21,769 nt of DNA, taken from NCBI GenBank assembly GCA_045617105.1, contig JAZLHW010000058.1, positions 1-21,769 on the forward strand, in the 5' to 3' direction. This DNA comes from CALELM01 sp045617105 (GTDB lineage Bacteria > Bacillota > Negativicutes > Selenomonadales > Selenomonadaceae). Below, piece after piece: positions 15,022 through 21,656 of this stretch. Every line of letters begins with the position of its first letter. The first letter of the stretch is position 1. Both the position numbers and the translations under genes were made by a program. The notes under the pieces are model-generated. The model had not been told where the DNA came from and did no database searches. It saw only the letters and a list, made by a program, of their open reading frames with translations.

Positions 15022-15411
15022 TCATGTATTACTGTTTACAAAATCTTTTATCCCATTAGCAAATTTTACTCCTGCTTTCTGTGTGAAGTTAAAGCCCATA
15101 AATACACCGATAACTATACCAACCAAAGCACCTGCTCCGCTTGCTTCTAATCCTGTAACAACAATTTTAACCAGTGCTAACAAAATAGCATTTTTGATGA
15201 AAGCAAACCTGATACTGCTAATAATCGGTGGCAGTATTTTGTCAAAATTTTTCATAATCGGAAGGTCGATGATGCGAGACAGTCGTTGGTACAAAATAAT
15301 GATGTTTAAAGTGGTAGCAATTCCCATCGTAGGTAATGCTCCCGCTAAAGCACCCGTTATGGAGTGCTGGTTAGTCAAGTCCATATTTGTGTGTAAATTG
15401 CCTTTAGGCAT
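15022..15411 (-). CDS. Small hydrophobic membrane protein, possibly 5'-truncated
   Basis: This minus-strand ORF of 129 residues is compositionally protein-like, unlike its plus-strand shadow. It has a hydrophobic, Gly/Ala-rich pattern: GALAGALPTMGIATTLNIII near 20-39, IKNAILLALVKIVV near 74-87 and GAGALVGIVIGVFMG near 92-106, ending KFANGIKDFVNSNT. The order resembles the DUF697-type hydrophobic domain found after some GTPase domains, but I cannot confirm that by eye. No clear ribosome site precedes ATG 15411, and the start lies only 9 bases beyond the stop codon of an IS256-type transposase remnant, in the same frame, so the original 5' part may have been lost. Confidence 0.45.
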   Translation of the reverse strand: MPKGNLHTNMDLTNQHSITGALAGALPTMGIATTLNIIILYQRLSRIIDLPIMKNFDKILPPIISSIRFAFIKNAILLALVKIVVTGLEASGAGALVGIVIGVFMGFNFTQKAGVKFANGIKDFVNSNT

Positions 15412-15420
15412 CTGATGGGA

Positions 15421-15705
15421 TTAAGCTGCCAGCAGAGCAGTCTGTTCCTCAGCAATCAGGTGCAGCTTCTCACGCACATTTGAGCCAAGCATATCCTGGT
15501 ATGCCTTCTTGCTGAAGATTGCTTTCCTGACCTGACAGATTGGAGAGGCCCCTGTTGTTCTCACGAACCTTGAAATAGGTGGCGTCTACCGTGAGGAACG
15601 GATAGCTTCCTTCGATGGGGCGCGCTTGGAAGTCCTTGACCTCCTTGGTCAGATCCTTGCAAACATCTGACACCGCTGACTTGGAGATGCTGGTCCGCAA
15701 AGTCT
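15421..15705 (-). pseudogene. IS256-family (Mutator-type) transposase remnant
   Basis: Two pieces in different frames remain on the minus strand. The upstream piece (about 15552-15705) reads SISKSAVSDVCKDL, then RPIEGSYPFLTVDATYFKVR, which is the segment of IS256-family transposases containing the first Asp of the DDE triad. The downstream piece (15421-15539), in another frame, reads AIFSKKAYQDMLGSNVREKL, then HLIAEEQTALLAA and stop, a family C-terminus. The roughly 200 residues between, with the other catalytic residues, are deleted, as is the N-terminus. No terminal inverted repeats were found. It cannot be active. Confidence 0.85.
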
Positions 15706-15745
15706 TTGTATGTTCTTTATTGTGGAAACTGGAAGTGTGAAGGTG

Positions 15746-15751
15746 TATAAT
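15746..15751 (+). promoter_or_regulatory. Candidate -10 box for the toxin-antitoxin operon
   Basis: TATAAT lies 52 bases before the antitoxin start in an A/T-rich stretch. A -35 box is not convincing: TTGTGG is 20 bases upstream and TGGAAA 17 bases upstream. Confidence 0.35.
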
Positions 15752-15803
15752 AATATGTACAGAAATATTTTAGCATTTAACTAATGAGAAAGAGGGCGAG
15801 CGT

Positions 15804-16088
15804 ATGAGCCTGATGAATGTGCAGATAGCAATTCCCGAAGCAATGGCACCTTTTGCTATGGCGGAAGATGAAGCTGGGTGCATGACTCGCAATGCCATGA
15901 TACTGTACCCTTTTATCCAGCGTGGAGAGATTTCTCATGGCTACGCAGCTGAGGTTTTGGGGGTACACAAGATTGACTTGATAGAACTGTACGGGGGATT
16001 GGGATTGCCTTATTTTACACAGTCGGAAGATGAGCTGATGGAAGATCTGGATGCGTTGAAATCTGTGAGGGGCAAGGGCAAATGCTGA
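15804..16088 (+). CDS. UPF0175-family antitoxin
   Basis: This is a 94-residue protein with the UPF0175 signature: RGEISHGYAAEVLGVHKIDL at 40-59 followed by IELYGGLGLPYF. This segment forms a helix-turn-helix-like unit in the family, so it should neutralise the toxin and probably represses its own operon. AGAGGG sits about seven bases before ATG. The gene overlaps the toxin start by seven bases, the usual arrangement for coupled translation of antitoxin then toxin. The first 30 residues are less typical, and another in-frame ATG is at codon 4. Confidence 0.88.
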   Translation: MSLMNVQIAIPEAMAPFAMAEDEAGCMTRNAMILYPFIQRGEISHGYAAEVLGVHKIDLIELYGGLGLPYFTQSEDELMEDLDALKSVRGKGKC

Positions 16089-16576
16089 TTGTTTCGGATA
16101 CTACACCGATTATATCCCTAATAAAGGCAAAACACCTTGAACTGCTGGAAACTATGTTTCAAACAGTCATGATTCCCCAAGCCGTTTATGATGAACTTGT
16201 CTGTAACACGCGTTTTGCAGACGAAGCTGATGTTGTAAAACAAAGCAGATTCTTAAAGGTTATCGCTGTTCAGAATATGAGTTCTGTTGCAGAGATACGC
16301 CAGTCAGAAAAACTGGATGCTGGAGAAAGTGAGGCGATTCTTCTTTCTAAAGAACAATCAGCTGACGTACTGTTGATGGACGAACACCGCGGGAGACAGG
16401 CGGCTAAACGGCTGGGTATCAATATTACCGGTACGGTAGGTATACTATTGCAAGCATATGACGAGACGCTGTTGAGTGGGCAAGAAGTTCTTGATTGTTT
16501 GGTACATATGAAAAATTCTCAAATTCGCATCAGCAAAACGTTAATGGCGTATGTGGAGAAATATATCCTCAGCTGA
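16082..16576 (+). CDS. PIN-domain toxin (DUF3368 type, VapC-like)
   Basis: This is a 164-residue putative ribonuclease of the PIN superfamily. The acidic metal-binding residues expected for the fold can be seen: Asp6 in VSDTTPIISL, Glu38 in VYDEL, Glu82/Glu84 in DAGESEAI, and Asp100 in LLMDEHRGRQAAKRLG. The motif DAGESEAI followed by DE.RGR..A is typical of DUF3368 proteins, which are commonly encoded after UPF0175 antitoxins. Length is normal and no damage is evident, so the pair is probably functional. The RNA target cannot be predicted. A terminator follows 26 bases after the stop. Confidence 0.9.
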   Translation: MLIVSDTTPIISLIKAKHLELLETMFQTVMIPQAVYDELVCNTRFADEADVVKQSRFLKVIAVQNMSSVAEIRQSEKLDAGESEAILLSKEQSADVLLMDEHRGRQAAKRLGINITGTVGILLQAYDETLLSGQEVLDCLVHMKNSQIRISKTLMAYVEKYILS

Positions 16577-16602
16577 TCGGGATATGACATCATAAATAAA
16601 GA

Positions 16603-16643
16603 AGGCTTCCTAATGTTAGTTACCGTGCATTAGGGAGCCTTTT
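16603..16643 (+). terminator. Terminator of the toxin-antitoxin operon
   Basis: AGGCTTCCTAATG (16603-16615) pairs with CATTAGGGAGCCT (16628-16640) through one T-G pair, followed by TTT. The minus-strand copy is also followed by a T-rich stretch, so it may work both ways. Confidence 0.85.
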
Positions 16644-16661
16644 GCGTTAATTATCCAATTG

Positions 16662-16700
16662 CAAAAAATAACCGGGCATCAAAAACATTTTGATGCCCGG
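16662..16700 (-). terminator. Terminator of the serine tRNA transcript
   Basis: CCGGGCATCAAAA (16672-16684) pairs perfectly with TTTTGATGCCCGG (16688-16700). On the minus strand the stem is followed by TTATTTTTTGC. It lies 12 bases beyond the 3' end of tRNA-Ser(GCU). Confidence 0.92.
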
Positions 16701-16712
16701 AAGCCTTTTTCG

Positions 16713-16803
16713 TGGCGGAGCGGGAGAGATTCGAACTCTCGCACCGGTTACCCAGCCTAACGATTTAGCAAACCGTCCTCTTCAGCCTCTTGAGTACCGC
16801 TCC
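16713..16803 (-). tRNA. tRNA-Ser (anticodon GCU)
   Basis: This 91-nt class II tRNA has acceptor arms GGAGCGG and CCGCTCC, discriminator G and an encoded CCA. The anticodon loop reads TTGCTAA, giving GCU for AGC/AGU codons. The T arm contains GAGAGTTCGAATCTCTC, and the long variable arm is typical of serine tRNAs. It is second in the two-tRNA transcript. Confidence 0.97.
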
Positions 16804-16804
16804 G

Positions 16805-16893
<89 letters not shown>

Positions 16894-16903
16894 ACAAGAA
16901 AAC

Positions 16904-16933
16904 ATTATAGCAAAGGAAGGGGAATAATGTCAA
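16904..16933 (-). promoter_or_regulatory. Consensus sigma-A promoter of the serine tRNAs
   Basis: On the minus strand TTGACA (16928-16933), an 18-base spacer and TATAAT (16904-16909) match the consensus in all 12 positions. The -10 box ends ten bases before the 5' end of tRNA-Ser(UGA), so the primary transcript has almost no leader. Confidence 0.92.
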
Positions 16934-16966
16934 ATCTATCTTGTTGTTTCCTTTGAAAAAAGCTGG

Positions 16967-17118
16967 TATAACGAAGCTAAAGATGTCCTCTTCTTCAACA
17001 GCTTGCTGTAAGTGGGGGGAAACCAAATTTAAACAAGCGGTGAGCATATCTCCCGCTTCGTTGAAACGCAAATTGGAGGGAAAATGCTTATTGCATTTTC
17101 TTGAACAATGGCGTTATA
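16967..17118 (+). repeat. Repeat copy E
   Basis: Full-length copy beginning TATAACGAAGC and ending GGCGTTATA, between the tRNA promoter and murI. Hairpin 3 has loop TTATT. The 16577-17208 interval contains two terminators, the two tRNAs, their promoter and this repeat; nothing else is recognised. Confidence 0.96.
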
Positions 17119-17120
17119 AT
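17091..17120 (+). promoter_or_regulatory. Putative promoter of murI made by the right end of repeat E
   Basis: TTGCAT (17091-17096), 18 bases, then TATAAT (17115-17120), with the final AT contributed by flanking DNA. It is 88 bases before the murI start, and no other promoter of comparable quality is seen ahead of the gene. Confidence 0.55.
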
Positions 17121-17208
17121 CTATGGAAGTGCTGACGCTTGCGTTGGCATGTCAGAAAAATACCGTTCTCCGTTGTGGGAAGGTACTGGTTATGGAGCAG
17201 GGGATGCA

Positions 17209-17991
17209 ATGAAGATAGCATTTTTTGATTCGGGAATCGGAGGTCTTGCAGTGCTTCATCATGCAATGAAGGTACTGCCGGGCGAGCAGTTCATTTTTTA
17301 TGCGGACGAGGATCATGTGCCGTATGGAACAAAGTCGCGTGAGGAAGTCCGTGGTTTTGTCGAGGAAGCTTTTGCTTTCTTGTCAAAGCAGGACGTAAAG
17401 GCGATCGTGACGGCATGCAATACGGCTACCAGTGTGGCTGTGGAGGAGATGCGGCAGCTGTATGACATTCCTATCATTGGAATGGAGCCTGCCGTGAAGC
17501 GGGCATTGGATATGGATGGAAGCCACCGTGTGCTGGTGACGGCAACGCCCATTACGGTAACGGGCGAGAAGATGCGTGAGCTGGTGCGGACCGTGGATCT
17601 GGGGCATTTGGTAGATCTGCTGCCGCTTCCCCGTTTGGTGGAGTTTGCAGAGAGGTCGGAGTTTCAGTCCGAGGAAGTGATGGAGTATCTCAGGACACAG
17701 CTGGCACCTTATGATCTGGCGCAGTATTCCGCATTGGTGCTTGGCTGTACGCATTTCAATTATTTCAAGAGTTCGTTTCGGAAGCTGCTGCCGGATTCCG
17801 TGCGTTTCGTGGACGGCAATTCGGGGACTGTGAAAGAGCTTGTCCGCCAGCTTCGGTCAAGGGATCTCTTGGAAACTCTCCCACAGACCGTGGATTATTA
17901 TTATTCGGGGCGCAAAGTCATGGATCTGCTGGAGCTGGGACGCTTGCAGGGCTATCTCCGACGTTTGGATGAGATGTATTTCTTGGATTAA
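17209..17991 (+). CDS. murI: Glutamate racemase
   Basis: This 260-residue enzyme interconverts L- and D-glutamate, supplying D-Glu for peptidoglycan. Family landmarks are clear: FDSGIGG with Asp7, YADEDHVPYG (31-40), the first catalytic cysteine Cys70 in TACNTATS, and the second, Cys180, in LGCTHF with His182. Length is normal. ATG 17209 is chosen because MKIAFFDSG is the family N-terminus and AGGGG precedes it; the 36 upstream in-frame codons, starting inside repeat E, are not conserved-looking. It is the first gene of the housekeeping series and appears to depend on the promoter at the end of repeat E. No terminator follows. Confidence 0.96.
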   Translation: MKIAFFDSGIGGLAVLHHAMKVLPGEQFIFYADEDHVPYGTKSREEVRGFVEEAFAFLSKQDVKAIVTACNTATSVAVEEMRQLYDIPIIGMEPAVKRALDMDGSHRVLVTATPITVTGEKMRELVRTVDLGHLVDLLPLPRLVEFAERSEFQSEEVMEYLRTQLAPYDLAQYSALVLGCTHFNYFKSSFRKLLPDSVRFVDGNSGTVKELVRQLRSRDLLETLPQTVDYYYSGRKVMDLLELGRLQGYLRRLDEMYFLD

Positions 17992-17995
17992 CGGC

Positions 17996-18024
17996 TTGAC
18001 TTTTTGGCTTGTTTGTTCTAGTGT
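17996..18024 (+). promoter_or_regulatory. Putative promoter of the thioesterase operon
   Basis: TTGACT (17996-18001), a 17-base spacer, and TAGTGT (18019-18024), just after murI. The -35 box is good and the -10 box moderate; TGTAAT three bases further on is an alternative. Transcription would start near 18031, which argues against the ATG at 18035 as the translation start. Confidence 0.5.
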
Positions 18025-18070
18025 AATGTAATGCATGAAACTTGCTTCAAGGAATAGGGAGGTCTTTTTT

Positions 18071-18490
18071 TTGTCATACAGTGCAGAGTGCCGAGTAAAT
18101 TTTTTTGATACGGATGCGATGGGTGTTGTGCATCATGCAAATTATGTCCGTTGGTTCGAGGTTGGCAGGGTGCATTATCTGCGTGAGGCTGGTGTCGTGC
18201 TGACAGATATGATGGCAGACGGCATTATGTTTCCGATTACGGAGGTTCGGGCGAAGTATCTTTCTCCTGCTCGCTACGATGATGTCTTGTTGGTGGAAAC
18301 GACGGCAAAGGCACTGACAAAAGCAAAGATGGAGTTTACTTTCCGTGTGCTTCGCAAGGAGACGGGTGAAGTTCTTGTAACGGGATATACACAGAATGTG
18401 TATACGAGTGAGGAAACCGGAAAAATAGTTCGCTTGCCCGATAAATATTATTTGAAGCTGAAAGCCGCTATGGAAGCGGAGCAAGGTTGA
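18071..18490 (+). CDS. Acyl-CoA thioesterase, YbgC/4HBT hotdog family
   Basis: This 139-residue hotdog-fold protein is predicted to hydrolyse acyl-CoA or related thioesters. The N-terminal signature TDAMGVVHHANYVRWFEVGR includes the catalytic-position Asp15 and His22. The rest, including PITEVRAKYLSPARYDD and the C-terminal LPDKYYLKL, follows the YbgC pattern. I chose TTG 18071 because GGGAGG (18057-18062) is eight bases before it and homology starts right after; the in-frame ATG at 18035 has no ribosome site and would lie almost at the predicted transcript start. The gene overlaps or abuts the next one, suggesting an operon. Substrate is unknown. Confidence 0.9.
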   Translation: MSYSAECRVNFFDTDAMGVVHHANYVRWFEVGRVHYLREAGVVLTDMMADGIMFPITEVRAKYLSPARYDDVLLVETTAKALTKAKMEFTFRVLRKETGEVLVTGYTQNVYTSEETGKIVRLPDKYYLKLKAAMEAEQG

Positions 18491-18504
18491 TGGGAGGAGT
18501 TACT

Positions 18505-19062
18505 TTGTTTATTTTGTACCTGTTGGCAGGTGTTGTGATTGCGGCTGTCTTGCTGGCAAGGCTTTATTTGGCAGCAGTCGGCAAGGAGGATATCGTGGCG
18601 AAGGTGGAGAACCGCACGCCTTTTGCCGTGGAGGAGCAGACAGAGACGAGCATAGTTCTTTCTACGAAAATTGAGTTTGTCAATGAAGGAAAGCAGTGTG
18701 CAACCATCATGGATGCTTTTGTCCGCCCGCTGCTTCCCTATGAGCAGTATGACGGCATCGAGGCAAGAGGAAAGGCAGAACGAGAGGGAGCACCTCGTGA
18801 GGACGATTATTTTGAGGCATATATTTTGCAGAAAAAGGGTTATGTGCGAAACGAGGATCGTGCCAATTTTATTGCGAAGATCCGTTTGACGGCTCGCAAG
18901 GGAATGAGCCTCAAGGAAGCTCTTTCCCACATGGTAGATGTCCCCATGGACTTCATTTGGCAGGAGACGGGGCGTACTCCGTGGCATTACCGTAAGTTCC
19001 AAATTACATTGACGGCAGAAGAAATTGCAAGTCTCGCAGGCGTTGAGCTTGTGAAGGATTGA
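18505..19062 (+). CDS. Membrane-anchored protein of unknown function
   Basis: I do not recognise this family. The 185-residue product has one N-terminal hydrophobic segment (about 1-24, FILYLLAGVVIAAVLLARLY) and a hydrophilic remainder with no cysteine cluster or catalytic motif I can name, so it is probably a bitopic protein with a large soluble domain. TTG 18505 is preferred: GGGAGGAG at 18492-18499 sits at ideal distance, whereas ATG 18490, which overlaps the thioesterase stop, has only a weak AAGG before it. It ends 11 bases before the CofE-like gene; the three genes look co-transcribed. Residues such as FVRPLLPYEQYDG and TPWHYRKFQ may help a homology search. Confidence 0.8.
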   Translation: MFILYLLAGVVIAAVLLARLYLAAVGKEDIVAKVENRTPFAVEEQTETSIVLSTKIEFVNEGKQCATIMDAFVRPLLPYEQYDGIEARGKAEREGAPREDDYFEAYILQKKGYVRNEDRANFIAKIRLTARKGMSLKEALSHMVDVPMDFIWQETGRTPWHYRKFQITLTAEEIASLAGVELVKD

Positions 19063-19073
19063 GGAGGAGAACG

Positions 19074-19739
19074 ATGGCAGAGATGGAAATTATTCCAGTG
19101 CCTACGCGCATTTTGACGCAGAAGGATGATATCGTTGATGCGATCGAGCGTTATACAAAGGGCAAGGTTACGGCAGATGATCTCGTTTGCTGTGCAGAGA
19201 GCGTTGTTGCGATCACGCAGGGACGTTTGGTGCGTCCGGAGGAGCTGGAGATCTCCGGTGCGGCGCAGTTTTGCTGCCGGTTTATTCCTGATTATGGCAG
19301 TTTGGCAAGTCCGCATGGGATGCAGTCCCTGATGAATGTGGAGGGCAAGTGGCGTGTGGTCTTTGCACTTTTTGCAGGCTTCCTCGGAAAGCTTGTGGGA
19401 CAAGGCGGACTTTTTTATAAATGGGGCGGCGAGCAGACGGCAATGATCGATGATGTTACGGGGACGATGCCCCCGTTTGACAAGTGTATCGTCTATGGGC
19501 CTGCGGAGCCTGACAATGTGGCAGCCCGTATCAAGGAACGTGTCGGATGCTTTGCGGCGATGATCTCTGATGTCAATGACCTCAAGCGTTCCCGTGTGGT
19601 CGGTGTTTCGGCTGGATTGGACGGGGAGCTTGCGGCAAAGCTCTTGCTGGATAATCCGTTCGGCAACGCTTCACAGAAGACACCAATCTGTATTATCAAG
19701 AATTACAGACAGTATCAGGAAAAGAATTCGTCCATGTAA
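19074..19739 (+). CDS. CofE-like protein (F420-0:gamma-glutamyl ligase family domain)
   Basis: This 221-residue protein matches the fold family of coenzyme F420-0:L-glutamate ligase: VPTRILTQKDDIVDAIERY, then DLVCCAESVVAITQGRLV (about 36-53), similar to the GD...DlvvvsskvvS..eGR segment of CofE. The enzyme class couples GTP to gamma-glutamyl ligation, but nothing nearby suggests F420 synthesis and members of this bacterial group are not known for it, so the actual substrate is open. Start ATG 19074 has GAGGAGGAG five bases upstream; the longer ORF start at 19059 is inside the previous gene. It is the last gene before a long hairpin. Confidence 0.75.
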   Translation: MAEMEIIPVPTRILTQKDDIVDAIERYTKGKVTADDLVCCAESVVAITQGRLVRPEELEISGAAQFCCRFIPDYGSLASPHGMQSLMNVEGKWRVVFALFAGFLGKLVGQGGLFYKWGGEQTAMIDDVTGTMPPFDKCIVYGPAEPDNVAARIKERVGCFAAMISDVNDLKRSRVVGVSAGLDGELAAKLLLDNPFGNASQKTPICIIKNYRQYQEKNSSM

Positions 19740-19746
19740 AAGGGTT

Positions 19747-19806
19747 CTCCTTGGAATGCGGGAAATCGCCAAGGCAATTTCCTGCTTTCCAAGGAGTTTT
19801 GTTTTT
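19747..19806 (+). terminator. Long hairpin with T tract between the CofE-like gene and rph
   Basis: CTCCTTGGAA (19747-19756) pairs perfectly with TTCCAAGGAG (19787-19796); inside, GGAAAT pairs with ATTTCC around a small loop. TTTTGTTTTT follows. The rph ribosome site begins only two bases after the T tract, so this is either an operon terminator or an attenuator that controls rph. Confidence 0.85.
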
Positions 19807-19820
19807 CGGAGGTTTTTCAC

Positions 19821-20567
19821 ATGCGAAGAATGGATGGTCGTGCCTGCAATGAGAAACGACGTGTGAAGATGATACGGGGATTTCAGAAGTATCCGGCAGG
19901 CTCGGTATGGATCGAGATGGGAAATACGAAGGTGATCTGCGCAGCAACGGTGGAGGATCGTGTGCCGTTCTTTTTGAAGGGTACGGGAACGGGCTGGATC
20001 GCGGCGGAGTATTCGCTATTGCCAAGTGCAACTTCTACCCGCACACAGCGAGAGGTGATGAAGGGCAGGGCAACGGGACGCACGCAGGAGATACAGCGGC
20101 TGATCGGCAGAGCCCTGCGTTCTGTCGTTGACCTCAAAGCACTGGGGGAACGGACGGTACATATTGACTGCGATGTAGTGCAGGCAGACGGCGGGACAAG
20201 GACGGCAGCTATTACGGGGGCATTTGTTGCACTGGTCGAGGCGTGCGAGACTTTTTATCGAAAGGGCAATGTTTTTCCTGTCAAGGATTTCCTCGCTGCT
20301 GTTTCCGTTGGAATCTCTGATGCGGGTGAGCCGATCTTGGATCTGTGTTATGAGGAGGATTCCCATGCAATCGTGGATATGAATGTCGTGATGACGGGAT
20401 GCGGGGAATTTGTGGAGGTGCAGGGAACCGGCGAGGGGAGACCTTTTTCTCGCAGGGAGATGGATCAGCTGCTTGCGTATGGGGAAAAGGGTGCTATGGA
20501 GCTGATATCTTATCAAAAAGATGTGCTTGGCGGCCAGTTGGTCTGGCGTGTCGGACGTGAGGGGTGA
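19821..20567 (+). CDS. rph: Ribonuclease PH
   Basis: This 248-residue phosphorolytic 3'-5' exoribonuclease trims tRNA 3' ends using phosphate. Features seen are MRRMDGR at the N-terminus, Arg87 in ATGRTQEIQRLIGRALR (phosphate and RNA contacts), DCDVVQADGGTRTAAITGA at about 116-134, and LDLCYEEDSHAIVDMNVVMT with Asp180 and Asp186 for metal binding. Length is normal, and the reading frame is intact. GGAGG (19808-19812) precedes ATG by eight bases. rdgB starts four bases after the stop, the common rph-rdgB-phosphoesterase order of Firmicutes. Confidence 0.98.
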   Translation: MRRMDGRACNEKRRVKMIRGFQKYPAGSVWIEMGNTKVICAATVEDRVPFFLKGTGTGWIAAEYSLLPSATSTRTQREVMKGRATGRTQEIQRLIGRALRSVVDLKALGERTVHIDCDVVQADGGTRTAAITGAFVALVEACETFYRKGNVFPVKDFLAAVSVGISDAGEPILDLCYEEDSHAIVDMNVVMTGCGEFVEVQGTGEGRPFSRREMDQLLAYGEKGAMELISYQKDVLGGQLVWRVGREG

Positions 20568-20571
20568 AGGT

Positions 20572-21165
20572 ATGAAGAAGATTGTGATAGCAACCAAAAA
20601 TCAAGGGAAGCTTCGTGAAATGCAGGACGCATTTTCTTTGCTGCCTGTGGAGGTCGTTTCACTGGAAACCTTCGGGGAGCTTCCTGATGCGGTAGAAGAT
20701 GGTGCTTCCTTTGCGGAGAATGCCCGTATCAAAGCGGCATTTTACAGGGAGCTTACGGGGTGTGCCTGCATAGCAGATGATTCCGGCTTGGAGGTCGAGG
20801 CGCTGGGTGGTGCGCCTGGCATCTATTCAGCACGTTTTTCTGGCAGCCATGCAGATGATGACACGAACAATGCAAAGCTTCTGTCGGAGCTTTCCCGTGT
20901 CGGTGCGGAGGAATCGCCGGCAGATTATCGGTGTGCCTTGGTATTTCTCGATACGAACGGCAAGGAGCTCTTGACGGAAGGGCGATGCGGTGGTTCCGTG
21001 AAAAAAATTGCGAAGGGAAGCAATGGATTTGGCTATGATCCTTACTTCTATCGGGGAGAGCGGACGATCGCGGAGATGAGTTTTGAGGAAAAGGACAAAA
21101 TCAGTCATCGGGGCGAGGCGCTCCGCAAGATGGCAGCAGAACTGCAGCAGTATTTGAAAGGTTGA
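20572..21165 (+). CDS. rdgB: dITP/XTP pyrophosphatase (Ham1/RdgB)
   Basis: This 197-residue enzyme removes non-canonical purine nucleotides (dITP, XTP) by hydrolysis to monophosphates. The signature residues are all there: ATKNQGKLREM (Thr8 to Lys13), SFAENARIKA with Glu49, IADDSGLEVEALGGAPGIYS with Asp69/Asp70, GFGYDP (152-157) and SHRGEAL (178-184). ATG 20572 is used because MKKIVIATKN is the family N-terminus and GGGGTGAAGG precedes it; the longer frame runs back into rph. It is tightly linked to rph and the following phosphoesterase. Confidence 0.97.
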   Translation: MKKIVIATKNQGKLREMQDAFSLLPVEVVSLETFGELPDAVEDGASFAENARIKAAFYRELTGCACIADDSGLEVEALGGAPGIYSARFSGSHADDDTNNAKLLSELSRVGAEESPADYRCALVFLDTNGKELLTEGRCGGSVKKIAKGSNGFGYDPYFYRGERTIAEMSFEEKDKISHRGEALRKMAAELQQYLKG

Positions 21166-21173
21166 GGTGTCAA

Positions 21174-21656
21174 ATGAAGGTAGGAATTATCAGCGATACA
21201 CATGGGAGCATGGAAGCGGTCGATTGGGCAGTGAGTGAGGCACAGGACGTGGAGCTTTGGATCCATGCAGGGGATTGCTCCGGCGATCATGCATATCTTG
21301 CCAAGATGTCAGGCGTTGAGGTTCTCGGCGTGGCTGGGAATTGCGATTGGCCGAATGAAAATATTCCCGACGAGAGAGTTGTTGAGGCAGGGGGACATAG
21401 GATCCTTGTAGCGCATGGACATACTTATGGGGTACGCTATGGGACGGATATGCTTGCGGAAGCCGCAAGAGATCTGGATTGTGATATTGCTGTTTACGGC
21501 CATACGCACGTTATGGAATGTGTGCAGGAAGATGTCTGTATCCTTAATCCCGGAAGTGCGGCAAGACCTAGAGACGAGGTACGTCCTTCTTTTATGACCG
21601 TGGAACTGGCAGAGGGGAAAAGACCAGAGGTCGAGACCTATCGCAGGCAGGTATAA
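21174..21656 (+). CDS. Metallophosphoesterase, YfcE/MJ0936 family
   Basis: This 160-residue calcineurin-like phosphodiesterase has every metal-ligand motif: SDTHG (Asp8, His10), HAGDC (Asp34), AGNCD (Asn56), VAHGH (His81) and YGHTH (His110, His112), and NPGS near the C-terminus. GAGGTG precedes ATG 21174 by six bases. In Firmicutes this gene often follows rph-rdgB. The natural substrate is not known. The last codon GTA and the stop TAA come from the left end of repeat F, so the native C-terminus may have been changed by a few residues; overall length is still normal. Confidence 0.93.
   Translation: MKVGIISDTHGSMEAVDWAVSEAQDVELWIHAGDCSGDHAYLAKMSGVEVLGVAGNCDWPNENIPDERVVEAGGHRILVAHGHTYGVRYGTDMLAEAARDLDCDIAVYGHTHVMECVQEDVCILNPGSAARPRDEVRPSFMTVELAEGKRPEVETYRRQV

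Noticed and set aside
14948..15415. 155-codon plus-strand frame
   Set aside because: Its first part is the decayed toxin relic and the rest is the complement of the hydrophobic minus-strand ORF. No ribosome site or family match is visible.
16967..17118. Protein-coding reading of the repeat (for example the FNEAGDMLTAC frame on the minus strand)
   Set aside because: Small insertions and deletions between copies put the same bases in different frames (one frame reads LQQAVEEEDIF, another YSKLLKKGTS), so no shared long protein is kept.
17101..17208. Longer murI starting at ATG 17101 within repeat E
   Set aside because: The extra 36 residues include repeat sequence and have no ribosome site. 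Family alignment begins at MKIAFFDSG, and the likely promoter -10 box overlaps this extension.
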